A stretch of DNA of 64,000 nt from Lingula anatina (taxonomy: Eukaryota > Brachiopoda > Lingulata > Lingulida > Lingulidae): assembly GCF_001039355.2 (NCBI RefSeq), contig NW_019775702.1, positions 714,697-778,696 on the forward strand. Reading direction: 5' to 3'. The notes below the pieces were generated by a model. The model was not told where the DNA came from, searched no databases, and saw nothing but the letters and a program-made list of their open reading frames with translations. Position numbers and translations under genes: made by a program. Of this stretch, positions 1 to 13,800 are shown in pieces (position 1 is the stretch's first letter; every line of letters starts with the position of its first letter).

Positions 1-610
1 TATCTCTCATGAGCCCCTAGTATAAAAGACAATCATAAAAAAGATATAAAGCACTATTTTAGGTCATTGTGCCAGGAAAAATAGAGAACAATTAAATATG
101 CATAAGTATATCAACTATTAGTATCATACCGAGTGGTGATTTCAAACAATTTTAGAAATTGCTACATCCACATCTTATTTTTTTTTCCAAATCATGGTGC
201 ATTGTACTTGACCCAAGCCAGTCAAGTCATATTTTTATCTGACTATTATTTTAGTTTGCCTGCCATCAAATAGATAAGTGCTTTTGGTCATGTTACATTT
301 ACCTACCCTGAAGGTGAGTATGAGTTAAAGCTATAGAGGATAATGGGGTGAATGATTGCTATAATACACCCCAATCTATGTAATATGTTTTGCAGTATGT
401 TTCTTTTAACACTGACAGTTATACATTCACCATCCATTCAAAACATAAATAAAACATGTATGCAAGCTAAAGTTTGAATTTCCTTCTGCCTAAATGAAAT
501 TAATTAATTCCCACCTTCGTGCGTCTGGGTTGTTGTCCTTGCTCTCCTGTCCAGGAAGTGTTTCACTGTGACAAAATACATACATTATTGATTTTTGCCC
601 TTTTCATGGC

Positions 611-775
611 GCGTAACACTTTGAAAGATATCATATATCGCAAATGTCGAGGATTGCCTTGTAACGGTTTGAATGATATTAAGTATGTCAGGGTTTGACA
701 TGTAACAGTTTGAATGATATCATATATGTCCAGGTTTGGCATGTAACGATTTGAATGATATCATATATGTGGAGG
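611..775. repeat. 41-bp minisatellite, about 3-4 copies
   Basis: The phrase GAATGATAT recurs at 671, 712 and 753, so the unit is 41 bp. Each unit also carries a CATGTAAC-like segment and ATATGTC. A more diverged unit lies upstream, near 611-670. The short array sits in non-coding sequence. Confidence 0.75.
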
Positions 776-943
776 GTGCATGAATAATAAATAGATGTAT
801 TGATTTTTTCAGAATTGATGAGATTTTTGAAAATGTCATTTGGTAAACAACATTTAGATAATGACTCGAGGCAATGAGAGCATATGCGGTACAAATCAAA
901 TTGCAATTCATAGAAACGGGCTTTTAGTTTTTAATTTATACAA

Positions 944-1382
944 GAAATGCCTTTAGGATGTTATTTCAGTTTGTTAATCTCTTATTTCCATGTAATTCCA
1001 ATTTAAGCATTCTGTCATGCAGATAGGTTCCAACGTTATGAGCAATGCAAAAAAAAAAAAACACATTTAGATCAAGGGCGAAAAAGTTTGTATTCTGAAG
1101 TGTACATGCATTATTTTCGTAAAATTTTAATTTCACAATCTCTCAAACAAGATAACTTAGATNGAAAGGCCTTTGGGATGTTATTTCAGTTTGTTAATCT
1201 CTGATTTCCATGTTATTCCAATTTAAGCATTCTGTCATGCAGATAGGTTCCAACGTTATGAGCAATGCAAAAAAAAAAAAACACATTTAGATCAAGGGTG
1301 AAAAAGTTTATATTCTGAAGTGTACATGCATTATTTTCGTAAAATTTTAATTTCACAATCTCTCAAACAAGATAACTTAGAT
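944..1382. repeat. 219-bp direct repeat split by a single N (unmerged contig overlap)
   Basis: Positions 944-1162 and 1164-1382 are the same sequence with a handful of substitutions, including the same A homopolymer. The left copy ends exactly at the N (1163) and the right copy begins at the next base. A real tandem duplication need not end precisely at an assembly N. Two overlapping contig ends joined with a placeholder would. Confidence 0.85.
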
Positions 1383-2665
1383 CTAAATTGAAACCCTGAC
1401 AGGCTAATAAAATAGAATTTTCTTGATATAACATTCTATCCATCGTCTGTTATCCTAATGAGCGCAGAGAAAGTGCCTAAATTTCACGAGATTAACATTG
1501 GTCATTTAATTAAAATGATTCACTGTAGAAACATTTGTTTAAATAAGTGACTGTATCTATATTCATAAGTCACAAACACGATTTTCCTCTGACATTTTAT
1601 TCCAGATAATTCGCAATAAAGAGAATACAAATACATGACTTTCTTTGTACAGTCTATGAATATATTGCAAAACATCGAAATAGATTCAAAACAAATTAGT
1701 TTCATTACTTTTTAAACATACAATGGTTAACCAATCGGGTACAATTCTCTATAAAAAAATGAATCCATCATAAGACGGAAGGAGTGGTGCACATCTACTC
1801 CGGACAGACACCAAGACCATAATGTCTCTCGCAACACGACAACCGAGGACTACGATAAACGTTGTACCATTTCAAATATGTTTTAATAATATGTGCAAAT
1901 ATATATACATTTAATGCTTTTTTGAGTAAATTTCACATTTGAATCCATAAATATATATTTTTCCTTCAAACAAATTGACAAACGACTTTTGGCAATGTGG
2001 GTTATTATCTATATTGCCACAGACAAGAGAACATGTTAGTAATGTAATGTATAAAAATACTTTGGACCAGCTACAAACTACTCAGCACGGGCACATGACC
2101 TTCACGCTTTTGAACAGGTCATTGTTATATCAATATCTACAATGGATATGCAGAACTTTCAAAATATACATATACGCATTTCGCAAAACATTTCTTTGGT
2201 TAAAGTTAAGATTCTGTGATAATTCACTCTGAATTGATTTGAAAACAATAATAAATTGCATTATAGTTCGTTTTACATCTTCATGGGGACGTAGCACATC
2301 CTGCCATTTAACGATTTGCTTGTATGTGAAAATTCCAGTATTGTAGGCGTGCAATGGACTGTATATCCATATCAAGTTAATATCATGATGATAGCTACAT
2401 TTGTTTCACTGAAACATATTTTGAGCAATCTCTGAAATAAATAAATCATTCCTTTACTGTACACTAAACCGGTAGATAGTAGGACACAAGCCTACAAGGT
2501 GGCTGAAATAAGGCACCCTTTTGTCCAAGTCCTATAGCTTCTGCAGTCGTTAAGCATTTTAGATTATATAACGACTGCAACCAATATTTTCATATTGTAA
2601 AAATATTGCCCTTTCTTTAAAGTGCACATGGCCTGCATGTGGGAATACTTGGGTGTTTTAATCGC

Positions 2666-5600
2666 CTACATCTTAACCATATCATCCATATCAACATTCA
2701 CTTTGATAAAAATTGTGTCATCTCGAATGTAGTCCAGCGTTGACATCACCTCCAACTCCACAAATTTCTGCGCACCAAAGCTTGCGTTTCTATCTCCGGA
2801 GGGTCTGCCCAAGAAGGGTTTATTGTCCTTGCAGGTGTTTGGTTTTACTGTATATGTGACGTTCCGTCGCGCCGCTGGGTCCTCGCATTGGTCCATCAAC
2901 GTAAAGGTTACTCGATGCGAAAAAGGCCACGAGAGTAAGGCATCGGATTCACCTTTGCAAATGCACGCAAATAGTGACATAAACTTTCCTCGGGCTGAAA
3001 AGAAATCAATAAAAGGCGATTAAAATTTCAAATCGTAATCGACGTAATGTAAAAGTTTCTTGCTTGATTTGACGAAGACTACGTACATTAAATTTATTCA
3101 AAACAAATTGATTCTCAGTGCAAACGGTCCGTTATGAAGTTATTAAAGTGTGTTTCATTTTATCGATAGGAAAATAGACGACTTTTGTGACAACTTGCCA
3201 GTCCTGCAATTTACCTTTGCCATCTCCGAAGAGGCAAGCGGAAAGGGCCATCTTGTACCCATTTCGACTGGTGAGGAACGGTTGGCTAAAAATGGTGCGT
3301 TTTGTTCCAGCCTTCGCCTCATCGAGCTTCTCTTGGTAGCTGTCGATTTTCCAAACGAACTGAGCGCCGTACAACTTCTCAAGACCTTCGATTCTTTTCT
3401 CCATTCCTGCAAGTTTTTCGGTGTGGTCCTCCATTGACAGCTTGTACTTATCCAGGATTTCCTTGTGTCTGGCTATGGTTTCTGCCACCAGGCTTAAATG
3501 CATCGTAGGCTCTTCATTGACGTGAGCTGTCAATTTTTTTCTGTTGCACTGAAGATGGATACACATTCCATATTTATGTATGACTTTGTATAACAGCTCT
3601 CACAAAAATACAAATCTATCAGAATGCTAAGGTTTCTTTATCTATTTCTACAAACTCTTGTTTTCAATAAGTCTTATAGAGTCTATCAAAGCACATTTTT
3701 GCAATTTAAGTTTTCATAATTATGGCCCCATTCCAATTTCTTTTAAAAATCCAATTTCAAAAAAAAAAAAAAAAAAAAAAAAATTTAGGTTTTACTTACC
3801 CTGTACTCACATCCGCAGTCCACAAAAGGACAAGGTACTGTCTGCTTCGGGCAATCCCCCTCCATGTGTTCGGCCACCTAAAACCAACATGAATAGTGTA
3901 CAAGTGATATATTGAATGTGTACTGCGGGCACATTTGGTGAAATAGACACTTGTTTCAATGTCAACCAAAAACCAAGCTCTACCCACCTCCTCTCTGGGT
4001 ATGTCCTTTCGTTTGCAACCATTTGGGCAAGGGATAGGGAATCTCTTGCAGAGGTTTAGATGTTCAATTTCTTCTTCGAACAGAATGTTGCTCTTGCAGA
4101 ATTCGCAGGCAATTTTCCTCTTTGGACAGTCTTCATCTCTGTGCTTGTCGAGGAAACGTTTTTCAAACTCAGCTCCGCAACCTTTGGGGCAAGGAATAAC
4201 TTTGTACTTGCAATCTTCTTGGTGTGGCTGGCAAATAGATAACGTCGTGTTAGGGAGTTTATCGAAGTAACCGGGGTTGTTAATTGGTTTTAATAGAAAT
4301 GAAATCATGAATTTATATGGGCATTTGTTTGCTGTAACGTATTTGTAAAAGTTTCACATTGTGGCAACACAAGTTTATCGTTATAATATCTCCTTGCTCC
4401 TTCTTTCTGTACGTTATTGTTACTCAGAAATGACGCTTATTGCTAGTGCCTCAAATCATCGATTTTAAGCAGGTAAATTTCAAAACCAATGAAAATGTGT
4501 GGTTTACAGTACTGAAATTCCAATTACCAGACGTACTATTTCTGTTTATTTATATATTCAGTCGGACACTACAAATCAAAACAAAAATGTGCCGTTTTTC
4601 ATTATTGCCGAATCGCAACGCTTACCACTAATTCTTTTAGCGCACCCGTCCATTTGCATCGCCCATTGCTGCACTTGACGCCCAGGTGATCAATATCCCG
4701 CTGGAACGCCTTGTCCACATAGACCTAGGATAGTTGATAAAAGTCGTTGTGAGAAAAATACTTATATCTCCTCCAAACAGTGTAGTATCAGAATCAATTA
4801 ACGAAATACAATGACAATGACAATATACTGGTTGATTGATTTTGACCAGTTGAGGAGGCTTTTATCTATGCCAAAGCAATAAGATAGCTGAACTATGGCA
4901 CGAAGGCTTTCCTAATCATATGTTTGTTTTTTTTTTTCCGTATTAGCATTTTAGTAACCCCACAAAATTTCTTCATAGGTTACCGCTTGCAATTACATTT
5001 GGTCATGTCACAGATCAGTACTTTTTACAGTCATTTCGAATTACCGTTTTGAATTCATGGTAAATTAATTAAAGTAAAATCGTAATAAATTTCATATGGG
5101 TTCAGGATAAATAAAGGCGACCCTAACTTGTTAAATATCAATCATTGTGAGAACAACGTTTGGAAATGGAAATAAAACGTTGTTCTCACAATGCTTGTTA
5201 AATATCAATCATTGTGAGAACAACGTTTTATTTCCATTTCCAAACAGTCTCCTTCAATGCTTGAAATCTGCAACTTTTTTTGTTCGTTTTTCGTGACATG
5301 GAAACTTCAAAATGACTCAGCAATATTTTGATGCATCAATACAAAGGTGGACGTTTCCTGTATTGCGCAATTTACGGACGGATTGCTTCGCCTGTTTTTA
5401 AACGACCTACACTCATCTTAAATGATTTATCTCCCAAAGTAGAGTCCCATTTGCTTTTTTGTGATTACTTTATACAACCAATTACCCAAATAAAAGAAAT
5501 AAAAGAATGACCCCAGTCTTTGCCATTTTCCTTATAATCCGTGGAGCATAAGTAATTAATTAAACAATTAAGACGTAAATTATATGTAAATTAATAATCA

Positions 5601-7843
5601 ATATTTGAAAAATGTTAGTCAACGATAGCATCTTGTATTCGAGATATCTTGTGCAATACCTTTTGTCTTATCAGTTTCAGAATTCCAAAGCTAAAATCAT
5701 ATCCCTTGACGAAAAATAGGGTAACTATTAAACTTTTATACTTTTATATCTTTAATTAACAGGTCTGTGAATTTCAAAATAGGGCAGATAATGTTAGAAT
5801 TGTTATATATTATGGATGTTTAGCATCTTTTTTTAAATGTAAACAACTCTCTATTTCTTTCAGCATGACCTGTTCGTACTAATTAGATAGGCAAACACAA
5901 GTGTCAGAATTATTCACTGCCAGTTTGATAGTAGCCCTTAAATTAATTTAACTAAAATTCTAACACAGCCTATGTTAATTTAAGCGCACCACGGTAAGCG
6001 TGAAATGAAAAAAAAAAAAACCTCGGGAGACACGAACTACCATCATTCTCATCCTGCGCACACCAAAAGTCATTCCAGAATACTTTAGAATAATCAATAA
6101 CTGCGATGAAATGGGAGAATTTTGTATAATAGCAAAATGGAATCTTCGCATCGATAATCAATTGAGCATGATTGGTACGCAGTACTCAATAATAAAAATG
6201 TTTTTCTAAACTTGATGTCAGAGTCTCGTTTCCATGCTCCATAATTTAGTTATTAGCAACTAATGCCCTTTTTGTGCCGAGCTGAATCGCATGTGTATTT
6301 GAAGAAAAGGGATTTCATAGATCAATACGGCTATTTTGAAAAAGAAGTTTTTCAAAAAATACAATAAGGAAACGAAAATGACATATTCATTTAGCGCCCG
6401 ACATTCACTTCAGCCAGTCCATAAGCTAACAAAAAAATATAGCAATGTTTGAAAAGACGGATGTTTTGTCAATGCCAACCATCTGTATAAGCATTACATA
6501 TTGATGACTGTTAACCTTGAATTTACAGTAACACAAATAATGCGTTTGTAAGAGAGGTCAGGAAATTGCATTCACATCTTTAAAAATATAACACAAAATC
6601 GATATGGTATAGACAAAAAGATAAGTTTTCTTTTAATAGATTTTTTCTAGAAAGAATGGAAATTAGGCCAACGAAAATAAATGACTTTGGTGAGGGGAGG
6701 CGACTCTCGAACAAGGTCGATCAATAGAAAATTTTTCATTTTTTAAATTATCTTTTAGCATGTGATGAAGATGAATGTAAGAGACGTGTTTTAGGGGAGG
6801 GAATGTTAAATCCACAGTGTGACGATTTTACAATATAAAGACATTCAGGGTTGTTCCTGGGGTTAATTATCGTGTCTCCATCTAACAAACAAAGAGCCAA
6901 TGTATTTTTCTTTTCCATTTGAAAAAAAAGGTGCGAAAAAAGTATGATTTTCATAAAATTAGGGGCGATCACTCATGTTCGTCAAGTTTTCAGTTTCGTC
7001 TGGCCTTACCTTATCTCTGTCAATGTGCCGCTGGTCAATTGGGCATCTTGGGGCGACCCTGAATTTAAAGAAAATATTGAAACTACGTAGGGGTCATTAT
7101 CCTTTTTTATCTAAGAGAATGAGAGGGAGAGTTCTAATTTAGTGTTAGTTTAATTTCTAACTTCATAACTACGAAGACGCAATTCACACCATTTTCAATC
7201 ACTTTCAATTAAATGTATGTGTTATTGTCATTATTTCTTATAGGCCTATTTCTAAGAAAGCAGAAACAGACAAATTTATCGTACCGAATAGAAATTGTAC
7301 TTTCTTGGGAACAAGAAATCCCAAATTTGTCAATATTTTTTTTCATTCAGCAAAACAAGAGGTAGCAAAGATCCAGACATGCAGGTACGTAAAAAAATTT
7401 AATTAACGAGAATCTATCAGCTTGTAATTATCCATGTAACTGTGAATTTCAAAAAAACGTCCGTAACATAAATCAATCTTCCATTGCGTCTATTGAAATC
7501 CGTGTCAATTCAAAATTACACGGCGAAATTATATGACACTGTTCACTACTCCAGACATGGCAGTTTCACATTTTACCGCTTACCTAAGTAACTCTGGCAA
7601 GCAGGAGGAGCAGCATCTGTGTCCGCATTCGTCAAACTGGATGGGGTAGCGTAAAACCTGGCAACACACGGGGCACTCATATTTCTTCTCTAGGGGCTCC
7701 TGGAAAGTGATCTCCAAATTTGGGCGGTCAGATACAAGAGAACCGTTGGAGTTGCGACTGACGCTGGACAAAGCAGATCCTAAATGTCGGGAGTTTCTAG
7801 AACCTCCCGAACCAGTCGGGGATCCGTCGACTTTTTCCGGCAT
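2666..7843 (-). CDS. TNF receptor-associated factor (TRAF), RING/zinc-finger/MATH adaptor
   Basis: Seven coding exons are supported (high to low): 7584-7843, 7010-7058, 4626-4724, 3988-4227, 3800-3877, 3215-3548, 2666-2994. All junctions are GT-AG and in phase, giving 462 residues and a TAG stop. A Ser/Gly-rich leader (about 1-45) precedes a RING finger with CPVC, CGHRCC and a completing CPID. TRAF zinc fingers follow (CKWTG, CPKGCG, CEFC, CPNGC, CPFVDCGC), then a short coiled coil, then a MATH/TRAF-C domain (FVWKIDSY, SRNGYKM, DALLSWPF, YIRDDTIFIKV). TRAFs are cytoplasmic adaptors and E3 ligases linking TNF-receptor and Toll-type receptors to NF-kB and JNK signalling. The MATH domain and the IPRE zinc finger resemble TRAF2/3/5. 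The overall length and short coiled coil resemble TRAF4. Subfamily is left open. The ATG at 7843 is the only good start upstream of the RING. Confidence 0.93.
5127..5242. repeat. Interleaved direct and inverted repeat (hairpin-forming)
   Basis: A 34-bp segment at 5127-5160 is repeated directly at 5194-5227. The 33-bp segment at 5161-5193 is the exact reverse complement of 5210-5242. Part of the first repeat (5143-5160) also pairs with 5176-5193. The block lies in the TRAF intron between the exons at 4626-4724 and 7010-7058. It could be a template-switch mutation, a small hairpin element or a chimeric-read artefact. Confidence 0.8.
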
Positions 7844-9744
7844 GGCTCTTTATACTGCTCGTGTGAAAAAAAAACGACGCAACGATCTCCTGCCTTTTTC
7901 TGAATAGTCACACCTTTTACTGCAGTATCTCTTGCCACTTCGCTGTTAAATATTATTTCGAATTAGAAATGTTAAAAAAGCAGTATCTGGAACTATAGCG
8001 CCTGCTTACACACAAGATTAGCTTTAATGCAGCTAACTGCGCTCCACAGTTATGGCTCACTAACGGTATCGCATCTGAACCAACCTAGCCCAGCAGTCTC
8101 CTCCCCTCACACAATCGATTCCCCACCATCGTCACATCGATCCAGCTTTTGTGTTCAAACAGTTGTCACCAACTGCATAGTAACTTCCGCAAAACGGAAC
8201 AATGTATTCAAGCTCGTTGATGGTTAGCATGGCAAAATCGATGAAATGCACATGAAAAATTTAAGATATCATTAACAACCTTTTGTACTCTGACATCGAT
8301 AGGGAGTGGAGCGCCATCCACTTTGCATTCGAACCTTCCACTCATTTCGATGGTTGAAATTAAAACCCCTGATAAACACTTAGCTTTGTCTCACTGAAAT
8401 TTTGGTAATAAAAAAATGCGAGGAAATGAAATATCGCGTTTGATACTGGAAACCTTTTGGCTTTGCGAGATATTAAATTTAATTTTTATGTGATTATTCT
8501 TCAATACAAGAAATCAAAAACAAGATGTATGGAGGACCGATTAACTAGCAGCACATCACTTACCTTCACTAAGAGTTTGGAGGATGACGGGGTTATATCA
8601 CGAAAGAAAAATAATTAAATGCAAATGCTTAAAGAGGAACTGACGGTCATTTAACCAACAATCGCTTATGAACTGCACTTGTGGGGCATTTTTGATTGAT
8701 ATATTTTCACTGCAATGCTCATACTCAGAATACCGCTGGTGTCTATTGAATGTTTGCGTGCTTTATTTTACGTTTGATTTAGTTGTCATTGGCGTATGCC
8801 ATCAAGATTTTTCATTCATATTAGAAGATGCATAATGGTACCATTCAAATCTTAATAATGGGATTAGTCGGAACATTCCATTTAAAATCGCTTGACGAGA
8901 AACCGATAGCGACAAATGGTTCTGTCCGTATCGATTAACAAAGTGGCAGAGCCTCTTTAAATATTACCAAATTACTTTTGGCATACAACAATTGTACTAC
9001 ATACAACAATCTCAATTGTCTGTAGTGTTTTCCTTCGGTAAGTGCTGAGCAGCACTGGGGCATTTCTCACGGAAAGAAACAGACGTCACCGGTCGTCCGC
9101 TGGTCAATTTTCTAAATTAAGAACTTGTTTTCTTACTTATAGCCATACTTTCACAATCCTCCGAGTGCGGGTCCTTCTTTTTACCAACAGTGTCTCAAGA
9201 CATGTAACATATCCCAAAATACGTCTATTACAGATATGTTTAAAAAACCTTAACACTAGTGGATCAGAACAAATGTGAAATAAAAACCGTAAGCAAGAAT
9301 GCAGACAGCGGTAATTCTAACTGTGGACAAACAAGGAAATGATGTAGGATCAACATATTTCACGATCTGTATGGCGTGATGATAATGCCTTGTAATGATT
9401 ATCGATTATCAGTGCGTCCTGTTTGTCAAGATTCTAAGAAGCCATGTTCCATAATTTTTTCGAAATTAGAAAAAAATTGCATAATACTTCAGATGTGGGA
9501 AACCGGTAGAATCAACACATCATCAGGCTAAGTAAGTAGACATCCACTTCCTTGCTCAGACGCACCTTTAATTGTCTGTCAGGAAGTTTCATTTTACGAA
9601 TCTTTGGCTCATTATAATCACAAGCCGTTTGTCAAATGACGAAAAGCACTTCTTGTCTTCTACCTCATAACTTATAATTTGCAATTGAAATAGTGTTTTT
9701 AAGGGGTTTCTCCAGTTTACTGGTCTATCATGTTCGTATTAAAG
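7844..9744. other. TRAF upstream region and intergenic spacer
   Basis: No coding exon was recognised here. The first few hundred bases above 7843 should hold the TRAF 5' UTR and promoter. I saw no convincing TATA box. Short open frames (for example 9042-9278) have no domain, homology or splice support. Confidence 0.5.
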
Positions 9745-10857
9745 ATATAAAGCGAGCGTACCCTAGGTTCTAGATTGTGGTATTGCCAGCTCGATCTTGA
9801 TTTCATATATGACCCACATCAGCAATACCGTAAAGCTGTTAACACTGTAAAGCTAACGCATGGAAAAGTAAAGTGACAAGCTAGCTTTATAGTGCCCTGA
9901 CACTCCGGGTAAGAGAGCCTGGATTTCCAATACCGCGTTTAGCCAGGTCACCAACTCACCCCGTTCAAAATTTCTATTTAGATACTTAACTTATTATATG
10001 TAAACGTCAGTTCGGATGGAACAAAATGTAGATAAATCTTAAGATCATCTAAAGATTGTGGCTTGAAGGAATATTTACTAGGAATTTCACCCATTTTTTT
10101 TTTATTTGCAAGTCGACAGTATAATGGCCCTTTAGTTTTAAAAACTGAAGAGGAAGGCATCCAAGACAGAGAACGTTTTTGAAAAACGCATCTTCCCTGA
10201 AACAGATTGGTATGCCTTAAAAGCACTACAATAAAAATTACCAGTAGAAATTTGCAAATTGGGCACATTATTGAATCGGGAAATAGAAACATGTTGACGG
10301 TGCCTGCTTTATGTGTCTAAGATTTATATGAACATATTTCAATGTCAGTACTATGTACACTTTTAAAGAAATCAAATGTAATACAGTTCTAGTATGCAAT
10401 TTCCAGATTGTGTGTCTAAACTCCTAATGGAATGATGGGTTACTGGAGGAGGAGATGGTCGAACAAATACTGTGTCCATAGAAGAATGTTTACAGATTAC
10501 CAGACAAAAACCAATTGGTTATAATAATTTGTATCACATTGTACTAGTACGTTCAAATACAGTAAATGACATTCCAGTGACAGTTTAAATGAAGACATGA
10601 TAACATTTAAAGTTTGTTAAACGTTGTCCTTACTTTATTAACTTAAAAGAGAAATGACATATTTTCTTGCTTTCCTTAACATTTGAAACATTTGATAAAG
10701 GTGTGAGATGTCTTGTAATTGTATCAAACTTACAGTTTTCACTGATTCAAGCAGTTAATCCTTGCACCCACTCCCTTTCTTCATTCCCATAAAAGGACAA
10801 TATCACAAAGTTATTTTAAAAGTTTTTATACAAGTCTTTTTTTCTGAAACAAATGGT
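9745..10857. other. 3' flank of BACURD copy 1, no gene seen
   Basis: This is non-coding sequence downstream of the BACURD stop. A frame at 9978-10292 is not preserved cleanly in the second copy, where its end differs, and it has no recognisable domain. Confidence 0.5.
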
Positions 10858-13800
10858 TTATTTCCGTCGTAATCTATCTACACCTCTCTCGATCCTCTCC
10901 CTCTCTTCCTCATCATCACTGTGATAACCAGCCACTGTGGCGCCTACGGTGTGCCCTCTAGTGGCCTGCATCAGCTCTGCATCAGGACCCTTGTCACGAT
11001 TTTCATACAGCAATACATTCAGTGTCTCTTCATATATTCTTGCCTCAGGAAACTCAACCTGTTGATACATTTTAAAGCAGCCATTAAAAAAGAACAGATT
11101 TTAATTTTCCAAGTTTTTAATACCAGCATTTCAAAATAACTGACTGATGTTTTAGAACTTTTTTTATCTATTATGGACCAAAATGTGAACTGATCTTATT
11201 CTTATCATACATCATATATTAATTATTCCATACCCACCTTGGTGTGTTTTTTATCTGTTCCATATACTATAGAGGTACAGCAGACCTCTGCTATTTTTGA
11301 TCCATGTCCATAAAAAGACCAGCAACAGATCTCATTACTTCCAATGACGTCCTTCACAAACAAAACACGCCCATTAAATCTCAGTGATAACTTGTCAAAG
11401 AGCTCCAGGTTCCTCAATAAATTGTCATCAGAATGACTGAAATATACAAAAGAAAATTAGACACACAATCAAAAAACAAAAAGAAAGATTGGGGAAAAAC
11501 AAATCTAATGCACAGGAGGCCATTTATTGGTGTAAAATATTCAATTTAGTAAACTAATATTTTCTATACCATGTTTTGAATTTCATTAAAAAATTTTGAA
11601 GGCTTTTTGAATTTTATTTGAGAAGAACAAAATTCTTTGCAAACCTTTGCTATTATAAAGACTGATGTGAAAAACTTTATTCTAATGCTTTCTGTGCAAG
11701 TAATGCAGTTTAAATATTTTAAACACAGTATACTAACATTATATCATGGTAATTAATCACCAAATTATTTTCATTTTAAAACTAAACATTTCCCCCATGT
11801 CATATTCAGTGATTGGGAAGGTTCAAACCACCCATGGGACAATGGCCCCTCCTGGGTAACCCTTAATGGGCCATTTGCATATCAATGGGCCATCGCTTGA
11901 CATTTATGGGCCATTTTTAAACATGACAAATATATTTGAAATATCTGTATCAATATTTTTGGGAATAATATGATAAGGTTTTGCAGTTAAACTTTGTTAA
12001 TATATTTATTTAGTTAAGACTTTTATTTGTCTTTTTCAATAAAACCATTACATTGCCTTCTTTACTGAACTTATTTGAAGACTAAATGAAAAAACAAAAT
12101 GATCAGAAAACATGTAATACTCATAAGTAATTGGTTTTTATTTGATGAAACCATCAACAAGAGGTAAACAATCTAGATCTATGAAAACCTTGATTACTCA
12201 AAACTGAGAAAATGTAAATGAAATTGTCTTCACATACTGTCTAGTACTTATTAATCAGTCTTACTGAAAAGAGATTTCATTACTTAATGAAGTAATCTCT
12301 TTTTCCTGTGCCACACATTCAGTGCATCCTCATAACTTATCTTACTCCCAAGAATCTTAACTCTTACACTGTTCGCAGTTGTACTGGAGCCAGGGCCATA
12401 GTTGAAGCCATCGGCCCGGGTTGGAAACCTCGTGCGACCTGAGAGTGAGAGGTGCTAGCACTAGCAGTAACACTATTGTCGGTGTCACTACTACTCGTCG
12501 TAGTGCAAGGAGCGCTGCTCTCAGAAGTTGGTACATTTTCTTCCCCCGTCTCCTTTGAGACTTCTTCCTGAACGATGGACGGACCCTTAGACGAAGCGGT
12601 TGAAGTAAATAAACTAACTAATGTAGGCTGGTCTGGCGAGATTTTAAAAATCTTTTTTGGCGGCATTTTTCTTTTCACTTCATCAAAGTGCTGCTTGAAA
12701 AAAAATCCCATGTGCTTTCAGAACGAAAAGCAAGGTTACTTCTAATTGGATAAACATGACCTATAAACTGATTGGCCAATAAGATATCAGCTTTTATTTC
12801 ATTAACATATCTATTGGGACGATGTGCTCATTGCTCTCGGCAAACTTCAGGGATTGCGTTCGATAGCTTCCGAATTCGTTCCTGAGACGTCTTCAGGTAT
12901 GAGAGGAAAAATACGCTAATCAGTTGACGATTAGTTTATTGACGAGTAGACTCTTTTTAAAAACGCGAGGTATAACAAAATCACGCGCCCTTATGGCGCA
13001 CATACAGGGCTTTTTATGCACCCAGTTACGATTCTATGCGCGTATGGCGCAATGGCGCGTTCCTTCCCAATCACTGCATATTATTTACCAAAATGTCTAA
13101 CAAATTCACAAATAGTTAGAATATCACAGTTTTAAATGTATCTCCCCTATATCCTATATTACATATATTTTTTAAAGAATGGGATGAGCATATCATAAAA
13201 ATCAAACTTTTTTTTTTGGGGGGGGGGCATGCATTTAAATTCATCAAAACAATTCTGCGAAATGGTTTACATTATTACCTTGTGTAAGAGTATTTGTTAT
13301 TATGTCTATTGCACGACAACTTCACTACAGGCTGAAATGAACAGAAAAGTCAAAGTTATGCAAATATACAAAATACAGTGTTAAAAGCATAATAATAATC
13401 ATAAAAGGCACCAATATTTAAAATATCAAAATATGAACAATATATAAACATTTAGAGCAAAATTAAGCAAGAGGAATAATTTTCACTGGTTATAGATGCA
13501 AAATATGTTGGTGTGTGTATAATTCTGTTCCATTAATGAATAAATGAATACAGATCAATGGTTTGCATCAGCTGTTCATCCCATAGTAGACATATAGTTA
13601 CCTTTGATGTTGAGCTGATCAGCAATTGCTCCTCTTTACTAGATGTGATCAATGGAACTTTGCAGATAGGATCCATTTCTTCTTGCTTTTTCTTCAATGC
13701 TGCTTCACATATGGTTACAAGATCTTGCACTAAATAGTACTTTGCTTCTGCTAATATCTCTGCAATTTCCCTTCTGTTGTCTGGCAGAGCCACGGACCCA

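Larger units (their letters stand above)
1..2665. other. Intergenic region, no gene seen
   Basis: This is AT-rich sequence downstream of the TRAF gene. The longest reading frames are about 60-85 codons with low-complexity composition and no recognisable domain. It holds a 41-bp minisatellite (about 611-775) and a duplicated 219-bp stretch around a single N at 1163, both listed separately. The part nearest 2665 is probably TRAF 3' untranslated sequence, but I could not fix a cleavage site. Confidence 0.6.

Noticed and set aside
2823-3508. Plus-strand frames opposite the TRAF MATH exons
   Set aside because: They are antisense to confirmed exons with conserved TRAF-C residues.
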